Below, piece after piece: positions 23,664-34,900 of a stretch of DNA of 64,000 nucleotides. The stretch covers positions 6,573,445 through 6,637,444 of the forward strand of contig NC_050737.1 in NCBI RefSeq assembly GCF_014529535.1. Direction: 5' to 3'. The notes beneath the pieces are model-generated. The model saw only the letters and a list, made by a program, of their open reading frames with translations, searched no databases and was not told the DNA's origin. This DNA comes from Bradysia coprophila (lineage: Eukaryota; Arthropoda; Insecta; Diptera; Sciaridae). The first letter of the stretch is position 1; each line of letters begins with the position of its first letter. The translations under genes were made by a program, and so were the position numbers.

Positions 23664-23962
23664 AACAACGGACAGGAATATCCATAACAATGCTATTTAT
23701 TACAAAGAAAATTAAATTTAAAAATTTAGCTTTAAAATATTTATTGCTTTATTTCGTAAACTATAAAAAAATGATGAAAAAAACATCTAAAAATTGTTTA
23801 TAAATTGACTATAATAACAACAAAAATAAAATAAAAAACAAGCGAAAAACAAACCAACACAGTTTTTCTGATTATTCCTAACTACAATTAACTAAACATA
23901 AACAAGGACAGTCCTGTAACTGCGTTTTATCTTAAAAATACTAAATGCATCTTCTATATCAG

Positions 23963-24101
23963 CATAGCACTGAACCAAGCACTAGAAAAGATTTTTTAAC
24001 ATAAATTCGGCACCCACTACATGTAAAATAGCGAAATTTTGACTACTGCGTCGAGAAGGCCGTCTTGAAAATTCTGTTCTCGTGCTTGGTTCAGTGCTAT
24101 G
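23963..24101. mobile_element. Short hairpin MITE with 7-bp target duplication
   Basis: Perfect 20-bp terminal inverted repeats are present (catagcactgaaccaagcac at 23963-23982 and its complement at 24082-24101), with about 100 bp between them. The direct word atatcag flanks both ends (immediately before 23963 and after 24101). There is no coding content. The duplication shows it inserted as a unit just downstream of the Eh gene. Confidence 0.75.
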
Positions 24102-25049
24102 ATATCAGGAAACAAAGGTCTAAGAAAAGAATCGCAGTAAAGTGGAAGAAATATAAATATCAAGGTTTTTTCACATGAAAATATTAACAAATATTCGAAG
24201 CGGCGGAAGCGTTGCTATTTATATTTTACTGACTTTAGATATGTACCTATGTGCTTTAATTGTTTTATATGCTCTAAATTGACGGATTTCTTTCTAATAT
24301 GTTGAGCCTTTAACGGTAGAGCGATAGCGTATGCAACTTTGCAACTCGGAATTTTTTTGAGTTTTCTAACAGAGATAGATGGTTAGGACAGTCAAAGTGA
24401 ACCTCTGATGATAAAGTTCAAAGGCCGTAATATCCTTCATCAGAAACCGCAATTAAAAATGGAAGAAATTATCTCTTGGCTGAGTAATGAAGTGGTTGTT
24501 GAGTAATTTCTTGAATTTATTGAAAACAGCGACTAGATCTTACAAGTTCTTTGCTCTTCGCCGTATCTCACAACATTGAGTTATCTGCTATGTTTGTGTA
24601 ACAAGTGTAACATTTTTCCAACGATAAAACATTCAACAAATTTCTGATGTCTCACTAGTTTGACAAATTTTGAACATAATTCTATCATGGGCCAGGAGGT
24701 AGTTGAAACTGTTGAAATTCAATTTAAATGAATATGTAAAATGATGCAAATGGTAGGGTCGGTGAGATTTTTTTTGATCCGGTCAATAATCACACATGAA
24801 ATTATTTCTATAATTTGTCTAGCTGAGACGTAGTTTAATCATTTATCACAGTCCCGGGGCTTTGCGAGTAATAGCAAATTTACGCACTGCACTCTGGAAA
24901 ATGAGTCATTACTTCAATGACTTGAAAATTACTTACGTAATTGTTTGGGTCTTTTATTGTGCTAACTATAAGGGCTGTTGAAGGCAAGAGTTACTATTTA
25001 TATAAAGAGGCCAAATAATAGCAATCTTACTTTGTGTGTGGTTAAATAG
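24102..25049. other. Intergenic sequence, nothing recognised
   Basis: AT-rich sequence without a supported gene, RNA or repeat boundary. Confidence 0.4.
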
Positions 25050-25223
25050 TTTGTCCCATTGACTCGAGGTAAAGTGTCGCTGCCGTCCAGTAAAATCAAC
25101 TTTGAGTCACTTGTTAATGGGACAAATGATGGACATGGGTATTCGTGTGCTTATAATGACCTAATTTTCACCTCTCATCGGTCAATTGCACACTGTAATA
25201 TTGTCCTCATTTGTCCCATTAAT
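25050..25223. repeat. Foldback sequence with tttgtcccatt arms
   Basis: The word tttgtcccatt (25050) is inverted at 25116-25126 (aatgggacaaa) with partial pairing inside (actcgaggtaaagt against actttgagt). A further direct copy, tttgtcccattaat, occurs at 25210. This is probably a small composite MITE. Confidence 0.5.
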
Positions 25224-25290
25224 ACACTGGTAAGTAATGTCGTCCTATTACCGCAACATTCATATTAATACTGTAATAGTATATTACTTC

Positions 25291-25390
25291 CGAGGTTCCA
25301 AGTTGTGTATTTGATAAGTGGGGTGTTATAGCCCGACCCGAAGGGGAGGGCTGTATTTTTCCACTTGTCAAATAACAACATGGAACCTCG
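25291..25390. mobile_element. 100-bp hairpin MITE with TTCG-type cap
   Basis: Arms of about 30 bp (cgaggttccaagttgtgtat at 25291 and its imperfect complement ending 25390) pair with few mismatches. The loop contains cccgaaggg (25337-25345), the complement of C-TTCG-G. It has no coding capacity. Confidence 0.65.
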
Positions 25391-25726
25391 TAACTACAAT
25401 GCTTTACGTGATTAGGCAATGTAAATGAAAATGAAACATGCCGTAACACGTAAATTGTATTACTACAGAAGGTAAAGGTAAAATAATCTACCTAACAGCT
25501 AGTCATGTAACTTCAACATATCGACCTCTTGTGATACTCCATTCCTCAAGTGCCTCAATGGTTATATCGTTTGCGGTTGTTTTAGATCTTAGTAGAGCCA
25601 GTAGTACCAGTGGTAAGGCAGAATAACTTATTAGGATTTTTTGAAAACAATTATTCAACAATTCAAGCTAGAAGTAGAACTAAATGTTGATCGATTGGTG
25701 ACTTTAGCATTCCCTAATTCTATCAT

Positions 25727-26591
25727 CTAAACAATGGGATTCTGGTATTCGATTTTCCAATATCCATTGCTATCGTCCGGTTCAGTTTTCTTTTTATTGA
25801 CAAGTGTGTGCACCTCCCTTAATAAATCTCCTGCCGATTCAAAGTCTTTAGAAAAATGTTTCGTTTTGAACACTGGTTTCTTTTCCTCTGCTGATTCATC
25901 ATCACCATCATCTTCATCAGCCTGTCTCTGCTTCTCTTCGATATATTTGTTATTATTGTGAAACGCCTTTTCCACCTCTTTTAACGCTCTGTTAGGATTT
26001 TGAATGAATTCAACATTTTTATTTTTTGGTGCTGGCTGTTCTTTTGTTTGCGAAGACTTGTCGGTTTCATCGTTTTCTTCATTTCCATCAGATTCGACCG
26101 ATGATTCATCCGATTCACTAGATTCATCGTCTTCATCTGTTTCTTCGGACTCATCTGCATCATCACCATCATCACCATCATCATCGGAATCATCGTCGGT
26201 GAGAGACTCTTTGGGCTTCCCATTCTTTAGCAGCTCGACATCGTCTCTCTCCCCATCTTTCAGTTTCGGAATCGATGCTTTAAGTTTTTCGTAGAAAAAT
26301 GTATCATTGGCTAAATCCTTGGCTTCCAATGCTTCTTTATTACTGCTAACTACTACCGGACGGCTTTTCGGTTCGTAAAATTCGTAAACCCGAATTTGAC
26401 TGGTGTCTTGATCGTCAGTTGACCTTTTCTTACGGTGTATATAATTAGTGTGTACGTCCTAGGAATATGAAAATTATTTTACCAAACATTTTGACGAAAT
26501 AAAGCTGTCGACTGGTAACCTTGTATGTGCGATAAGCTTTACGAATTTCTGAATCTACTACATAAGTGCGATAGTGGTAAGTACATTTTCT
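25727..26591 (-). CDS. Acidic low-complexity protein of unknown function (3' part)
   Basis: A long terminal exon (25727-26458, 243 codons plus stop) is preceded, across a 61-bp intron, by at least one further coding exon (26520 to about 26591) in phase 0. The joined sequence includes VVDSEIRKAYRTYK, HRKKRS (a possible dibasic cleavage site), then an Asp/Glu/Ser block of ~60 residues (SDDDGDDGDDADESEETDED and onward). It ends in a more ordered tail: NRALKEVEKAFHNNNKYIEE, FKTKHFSKDFESAGDLLREV and GYWKIEYQNPIV. I do not recognise the family. The ordered tail and preserved splice sites argue for a real gene rather than a microsatellite frame. The N-terminus and start codon were not found, so cellular location is unknown. 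Confidence 0.6.
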
Positions 26592-26774
26592 CTGTTTACT
26601 GGACAACTTAAAAAATTGTTAATCTAAGAGTATTATTGTGCAGAAGATACCAAAACATTAAATCAATAAAATTTAAATTCATTTTCTTCGACATTGGAAA
26701 ATTGATTTTGTCGTCATTGGCAGGGGTAAATAAATTCCTATTTCATTTCAGTGACAAATTCACAGACCACTATT

Positions 26775-26900
26775 ACAGTGAACGACATCTCAAATGTCTC
26801 ACTGTCATTTTTTTCAGAGAATGTCATTGTGAATTTGCAATGACACAATAAAATTCTCAGAAAAATTAGACAGTGAGACATTTGAGATGTCGTTCACTGT
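26775..26900. repeat. Long near-perfect hairpin (32-bp perfect arms)
   Basis: The arm starting acagtgaacgacatctcaaa (26775-26806) is exactly complementary to 26869-26900. The inner 60 bp also pair (ttcagagaatgtcattg against caatgaca and attctcagaaaa). It lies upstream of the acidic-protein gene, probably in its intron or promoter. It is most likely a MITE, and it could be transcribed into a long hairpin RNA. Confidence 0.7.
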
Positions 26901-28906
26901 ATGACTCTGGGAGTTTTCACTTTTTTTAACGAAGAAATTTCAATAATTTAAGAAAGTTAAACGCCGAAATTTGTACGAAGATATTTAGAGCTGCTACGAA
27001 GGGCCTTACGCTTTATGAACAACGACTTACTAAATGATCTGAGGATTGAATATTTGAGCATTAAGTTCTTCTATTTCCGATTCGTAAAGGTTGTTTCCAC
27101 AATAAACTACAGAATTTAGTAAACTTGTCTTTGGAATTCACCCATAAGTTTTAGGAATTTACGTCAGTCAAAATCCTTTTGCCTGACGAATTTTGACTTG
27201 TGTAGACACTTGTGTGATTTCAAAAAACTAAATAAGTATTCGTGGTTACGGGGATAATATTTTTGCTTTAATGTTGGGGGAAAGATACAAAAATTACGGC
27301 GATCTTTTCTCAGATCCCTGTTATTCTCTGTGTCTAACAAATAGTAAATGTCAGGTCGATCGACTGATCGACGTTTATCTAAAATGCACACTAATTACTC
27401 GCGGTACTCTGAAAAACTTTAATTTTAACAGAAATTTCTATGTCATCCCCGTCATCCCTTTAATTAACACTACGTAACTATCATTGATAGCCTAGCAAAG
27501 AACAGGAAATAAGCGATTCGGAAGTGCAAATTGGCTTATCTACAGACGTAATTTCAAGAGTGTACTCGTCGAATAAAGAAAGTTTTTGGAAAGTTGAAAA
27601 CTATTCATTGAGAACTACTCACGGATACCGTGTTAACAGAATACAATTGCAAGCAAATTGAAAACGTGTTTCCTGTCGTAAAACTGTAGAGCTTATGAAT
27701 AGCGTAATGGGTAAACTTAAAAACGCCGCAGTTGATTTTTTTTAAAGGTAAAAGAAGAATAAAAAAAGCTGAAAAATAATATCTGAAGTTGAATCATTTG
27801 GATCTTGTTGGGTGCTCTTACATCTCCACGTCGGATCAACATTGTTGCTCATTTTCTTCTAAGAAATAACATAAAGAAAAACGTGCACAACGCATGTGTT
27901 CGACTACAGCTTACATATCTAATAAAAACCAAATACAAGCCTTCTTTTCACCACTCAAATGCGATACATCTATGAAACTACTTCCATTCCAGCTTAATAC
28001 TACATCAAACCACCTTCTCTCATTTACATCAGCAAAAACAGAAGTTTCAAAATAGATTTTTATTTTATTTTAAATTATATTTACAAAATCCAATTTAATA
28101 ATATTACAAAAAAAAAGTATTTTCATTAAATTAAATAAATTTTCAAACGAAAAAAAATCGCTGTACGAAGGAATGTTGAAATTTTACTGAAACTACACAG
28201 ACAATAGAGATTTTTCATGGCTTATACGCAGAGCATGTACGAAGTCAACGTGTGGTACATATAGAATATCCGGTCGACCGGATATAATAATGCAATCAGA
28301 CGTTAGTTTCTTAAATACTGCACTCAAGAAATTGTTTCTTGTGTCTCTTTAACATAATGTCGTGCGTAGTTTCTAGCATGCTACAGGCATTTTCTATGTT
28401 TAGTGTACAAATATAGGTGGACTTTATTTTCCGACAGTCCTAAATGGCATTGTGTGTTCGTTAACAATTAAACAAATGTAAGTGTAGGTCCCAAATATTC
28501 TATCGAACAGTGGTACCATCAATTGTCTTTAATGTTTCGTCAACCTTTTAGTTTAAAAATGGAGATACAATTTCTTTTCTTTTCTTTTTGAACAAGTAAT
28601 GGGAATGATTTTCGTATATAAATAAGTTGCGATGAATTTAAGAAAACGAAAGAGTTAGGTGGGAAAAAGGTAAATAATAAAAATAAAAATGAAATGCGCG
28701 AAATGGCAAAAGTGACAATAAAAATGCAAGTTTTGTATCTTCATTTTTTCATGATAAAAGAGAGTTTCGAAATCCATTTTTCTTTTGTGTATAATACAAA
28801 AAAAAAGTTGCGTTTCATTTATAAATAATTGTGATGATGCTGTGCAATATAATATTTGATATGACTGAATTTTGGCTAAGAAAATGGTGCAATTTTTGAA
28901 ATTTTA
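26901..28906. other. Intergenic sequence, nothing recognised
   Basis: About 2 kb of AT-rich sequence with no supported gene or RNA. Short open frames at 27164 (-) and 27271 (+) overlap each other and show no family features. Confidence 0.4.
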
Positions 28907-31900
28907 TTATTTCTTGAAGCTTACCACTGTGTCTGGAATGTCGTTCAGGATGTTCTGAAAAAAAAATGGCGCACACATTAGCTAGATTTGAGGAAAATTA
29001 GATAGAAATACAAATATTTTACAGATACGTCTTGTTTTGGGGGTATGAACAAGAGAAAATCTTGGGGGTAAAATATCTGCAATCGATGATGTTCTATCTT
29101 AAATTAATGGTCAAAATATAAATAGAGTTTCCACTACACATCTATTTTATTTTATGAAGGAAGACCCACAAAGCAATTGACATAATTTTGGCCGAGACAT
29201 TCTTCAAATCTATTTTTTACCATGAAGCCGTGATGGTTGGTTTCTGTGCAGATGTAGTGCAGAAGAAACCATGATCTATTGTATATTTACACAAAACTAA
29301 GCCATCATGGCTTCATGCTAAAAAATTGATTTGAAGAATGTCTCGGCCAAAAATATGTCACTAAGTTTTACGGGTCTTTTGTTTTAAAAAATGCACCATT
29401 CCCAGACCACACGATCTGTATCTTTAAGTTTGTGCATGCAATGAAGCTTGATCATCAGGATCACCTCTTCAATAGTCAGAATCAGTAAAGACACAGACGT
29501 ATGAAAATATCAGAAATTTCACTGCGTTAGAAACGAATTAATTAATTAGATAAGTCGTAAAAATCAAAATCGTCATTCACAGAAAATAATTGCATTGACG
29601 ATTCTTCGCGCAATTTCCATTCACTTTCTTCATAGATCTCACACGTATATTGGCATTTTCCGTGCAGTAATTTTTAAATGACTGTTGATAGAAGATACCA
29701 CAAAAAAAACAGGAAAATAAATTGGCGAACATTTCCTAACGCTTGAAAACTAATTTTCATTTTCGTATGGCCTAAATAGCTCGTCGAGCAGTAACCTACA
29801 ATTCTAAAAATATCTTTTTTATCGAATGCAGCAATAATATAGCCCGGGGTGACTCAATAAAAAGCAAACCAGGGTCTAACCTTTGGAGGAACTATTTTCG
29901 GCAAAATATTTTCCCATTTTTCTTGAGTCTTCCCTGTCTTCCCCGTCTTACCGTATTTGATTCGCCCCTATTTTCCTTAATTTTCCAAGAAAACATAGCT
30001 AACGCCGACCCGTACGAAACACCTATTCGTATCAAAAGCCTTTAATGTGAAACTCTTCATTTCTCTTACTTCATTTTCTTCTCTGCTGAAAAACTATTCT
30101 TCCTTTTAAATCACTTACATTATCCACTCTTTGCCTTGTTATCATATACAATTAAATTGCCGGAGGCAATATAGACAGCCCCGTACGAAGTCAAATTTCA
30201 TAAATTCCTATTTAAACAGCTATATACCGCTATATTTACCTATATTTCACTGTAAATAAACATTTCACATAGGAATATGCTATTATATAGCTCTATATGC
30301 CTGTATATAGCTCAATATAGCTGTATATAGGTATATATAGATGTCCATATATGGAAACCCCTCACACTTAACACATTATTTCCATGTTAACAGAAACTCT
30401 CTAAGCATCATTTTTCCCACTTTATATCACTTTTAATAAAATCCAATATGGCCGCCGGCAGCCATTTTGTTAGGAAACCGAAAATAGTACCGACGCTTTA
30501 CATTTGTTAATACCTTTTAAACAAAAAAAAATCATGAAATTCGGTCAAAATTTACTCGAGATATTGACAAAATACTCCACGTTCACTGTACGGCCGAGTA
30601 GCCAGATAAGAGCTCACTCCAAGAGACCTAGCTCACGCTCCGGAGAACATAATTTCATAAACTTTTTTTCCCTGATTGGTACGGTCAATACCTATCTAAT
30701 AAAGCTAAAACGAACGAAATATGTTCAAATTTGGCCGACCTACAAGCAAAAACTGCTTGCCGCTCTGTGCCTGTTCCACACCAAGGGGTCTAACTCACGA
30801 GTCGGTCATCCGATTTCCATAAACTTTTTTTTGTCGATCGGTATTGTAAATACCTTTTATTTGACGTATCACTTACAAGTTTAACGTTTAAATGTCCGGA
30901 GATATCTTCGAAAAACCATAAAGCACTTATTGGTTCACAGCTCGGGAGGGGTCGATCCAAAATCACTCATCTTCGAACTTAGCCTGTCTTTTGACATTAC
31001 CAAACGGGAAAAAAAAGAATTTTCAAAATCGGATGCGTTTTACTCAAGTTATCGTGCAGACGGACAGACGGACAGACGCTTCAGAAAAATATGGAAAAAT
31101 GTTTTCCCAAAAATAGTTTCTGAATCTTTTGACAAAGAATTTTTCCAAGTCGATAGAGAGCATTTTTATGTGACACCAAAAAGATTTTTATTTCATAAAT
31201 TTTGGATAAGTTGTACCGACTTTTACCCAGTTCATGCATAGTACAGCGTGGGCAAGCCTAACTTCCTATTTGAAAAAATTCCAGAGCTGAAATTGAAAGC
31301 AATTTGTACTTACATATTGGTGTGGTGAATAATCCTGCCCATAATCTGCCCACTTCGTCAGATCAATGGATGGAATAATTCCACTCTTGCATGGAACTCT
31401 AGGATTACTGCAAAAGATTTTCATAAATTTCAACCTACTAAATCGGTGCCATTCACGTTATATTTACATTTCGTGATCCGGCAGAACCATCGGATAAATT
31501 TGCACTGTGTCAATCAGATCAGTATTGTCACAAATCAATCTGGATAATTTAGCCTTCCGGAGTTCTTGTAATTGTTCCGGTGTGAACGATGACGGTTGAT
31601 TCGGTAGCTCATACCAGAAGCGATCTCCTCGCCGGATGTAACTCAATTGGGTGGCAATGACACAAGCGAATGTAGGTCCCAACATTGAGCCCGGTAGTGA
31701 TCGTTCCGATACGCCACCCGACCACAAGTCAATATCAGCAGGATGCCTGTATGATTAAAACAGTCGATAAGTTGTAATTTCGAATGGAATTTGATTGGGA
31801 AGTTTACTCGAAAATACTGGAGTAGCGGAAAATTGTTTCGTTTGGCATTGAGCCTGCCATTTCTTCCCAGCTGTGTGATATTGGCAGACCACAGAACTTT

Positions 31901-34900
31901 CTGAATTCCATGTAACCAGGAATACCGAACTCACGACCACGTTGCATATTGAATGATACCAAATCATGGCCGAAACTGAGAACAAAAATTTGTGACATTA
32001 AATTTGTTGGCACAGAGCAGAGTGTAGACACTAACCGCGCACCCTCCTTTTTAAACAAATGATTTGTAACTTCTTGAGTAATAGAATCGTCCATAGCTTG
32101 AGCAACTTGATTCATCAAACCCATCAGATATTCGTCAAACACACCAGCTCTGTATAAATCATATGGCCGACGAATCAGATCGGAAAGTCGTTTCGAAGCG
32201 ATGAACTTGTGGGCTTTCGACCATCGTTCAACTGCTGTTGGAAGAAGCGAATGACCGAATCTAAACGCAGCTGAAGCGAAAGCGTCAATGATCGATGGAT
32301 TGACTTGAGAATCGTATCTGAAGAAGAGATTTTGTTCAGCGAATTTTACATTTAATAATTCCATTGTTTGTTACCCATCCCAGTAGCCGTTCTTGTTCAG
32401 TACTAAACCAAATTTCTCCATAACTTCTTTTCCAAGCAAAATCGGCAAGAATTCATTGTAGGTGATGTGCTGGATAATGGCTACGTTGATTCGTCTAGAT
32501 TCTTGGAACAATGTTTCGTCGTCCCAGTGTGGATTGATTGCAGCTAATTTTCCCGCTAAACGATTATGCTCACGAGCCAACATTGTGTGCATACATGTCA
32601 ATACTAACTGTTCGTTGACTCGAATTTCACCTGAGATTTTTTGTTGCTAAAGGATTTATCTTCATCAAATTGATCAAAAACAAACCTGCTTCAAAGCAGA
32701 ACATGCTCTTGTTGGGTCTGGTGCAACCTTCATCTGGAATATCTAATTTGAGCGGAAGCAAGTCCTTTAGACCATATTCTTGGAAAACTGGGTTCATTCT
32801 CAATAATCCCCCGAATCCGGTTCTCAATTTTCTCGTAAACGTTTCCTTGACACCATAAATTGTGTTTCCGTCAATGATACCCGTTAAAGTGTTAAATTGA
32901 GTTCTTGAACCTAAAGACATTTGTTGCAGATTGGTTCAGTAAAATTCAGGGTCCTAAAATATTTACCTAGTTTGCAACCAGCTTTGGGTGATGGAAAACC
33001 ACGAACGAAATCAATACACTTAACATTGAAGAGGCGATAGAAGTAATCGTCATCGGGGACACGAATCTCATTACAATATGGATGCTTCAAATGAAGCGGA
33101 CGCTTGCAACATTCTTCTGGATCGTTCCTATTAATTGGATCTGCGACGAAAACAAAACGGGTTAGATGGTACCAAATTACCAACTTACATCACACTCTAA
33201 TCACCTAAAGGTGTTCCAGTCAAAGTGAAATCATGATCCATAAACTGACCCCAAGCGATAACCATCACAGTACCAGCATGATCATGAAAACCATCATCTG
33301 GATGCAAAGTTCTCGACACCACTCGACTCAATGGCAAATCACGTCCAGTTACAGATATTCTGGGCGCATTAATTCCGTCAGCATACAATGGTCCGATTAA
33401 ACGTTGGAATGGTGCCATAGCTGCACCCCACAACGGATGCTCTAAATTATTACAGAGGCCATCGGATCGACGATATTTTCCCGGACGACATTCAACACCG
33501 GATAAAAATGGCGGACATACTTCTCTGATAAGAGTTTTCGATGTATCGATTTGCGGAAGACCCTTCTCAATGTCTTCGTACGATAGGCCGTAACTAATCG
33601 AGGGAAAGGAGGAAAATGAATTATTTTCAACGTTCATTTGAGGGCAGAATCTGGATGTTTCGACCGTAGATTTCTCAGTCTCAACACACATGATTCCTCC
33701 ACAATTTTGGTCTAGTGGTTCAGTCTGGTATAGTAAATCGAATGGTTTTTGAATGGAAAAATTTGTCAGAAAAAACTGAAAGTGCACTTTCCACTCGAAT
33801 CGAATGCATGTTCAGTGTGTTCTACATTCTGGGAAAACAAGGTATGCCTGCTATACGATTCAATAAATAAATATCGGTTTACAATTTTCGTTACTATAAA
33901 TTATTCCACCGCGCATAACGTCCAATTACTAGAATCATAAATTATAACGCCAGACCGATATTGACATAAACAACATGAATTTTTCATAAATTGACAATAT
34001 GTTCAATATGTTCATGGCTTACGCATACGACATTCCAAGTCAATCCAATCCAAAAAAAATTACAGTTTTTTTCTAATTAAGCAAAATGCAACTACTATTA
34101 AAACGAGCAGGTACAAGTACAGTACACATACGTGCCATATGTTTTCTTTTTAATGATGAATAAATTCGAATGAATGGAGTTCAAATGTTTCTCTAAGCTC
34201 GGATACCATTGAGAGCTTAAACGATATGGGTATGTGGATGGAAAAACCTTTTGGTTTAATGTCGATCAATCTAAATGAAAGGCTTGTGCAACAAATATAC
34301 ATCCATTGAATCAGCCAGTCAGGTATATAGCTTCACTAGTTTAATTAATTCAATAACAACAACAAAAAACCAGTCGAGATCTTGGCAAATCGCTGTGATT
34401 AGTCTCGTAACCCCGTGCGACCCCATCGTATCTATGGTACGTTGCGTACGTTAAAATGTAATGCGATTAATAATTTAATAATTAATTGATTTACGCCGTC
34501 GAGACTGTACATAGCGCGAGATCTTTTTCAGAAAATTGATTTGCAAATTTGCTTTAATTTTCCAAAATTTGTCAAAACTTTCCAAAATTTGCTACGAAAG
34601 GCTTGTAAGGAACAGGATCTATTCGACCGATTTTTTTTTTAAATGTCTATGCCTTTCAGATTTACTCAAGACTGGAGTCTCAAGCTAATTTGTGAGCCTG
34701 AACTGTCGATTAATCATCTACGCACAGTCTTTGCTTTCTGATTCGAATTCCACCAGTAACAAATGGCACTTTAAACGTATAAGCCCCCAAGCATACGTTG
34801 TACGTTACTAAAAACCCATAAACGACAGGAAAAATCTTAAAGTTGCAACTTAAGAAGCAAGTGATTGCAACAAGAAAAAATCATAAACATTAATATCGCA

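Noticed and set aside
30504-31241. Two plus-strand ORFs
   Set aside because: They traverse repeated modules of an interspersed element and do not resemble proteins.
33594-33787. 5' extension of the fifth peroxidase exon as an open frame
   Set aside because: Its phase cannot join the upstream exon ending at 36156. The acceptor at 33593, with a strong pyrimidine tract, gives the right phase and the family's usual spacing.
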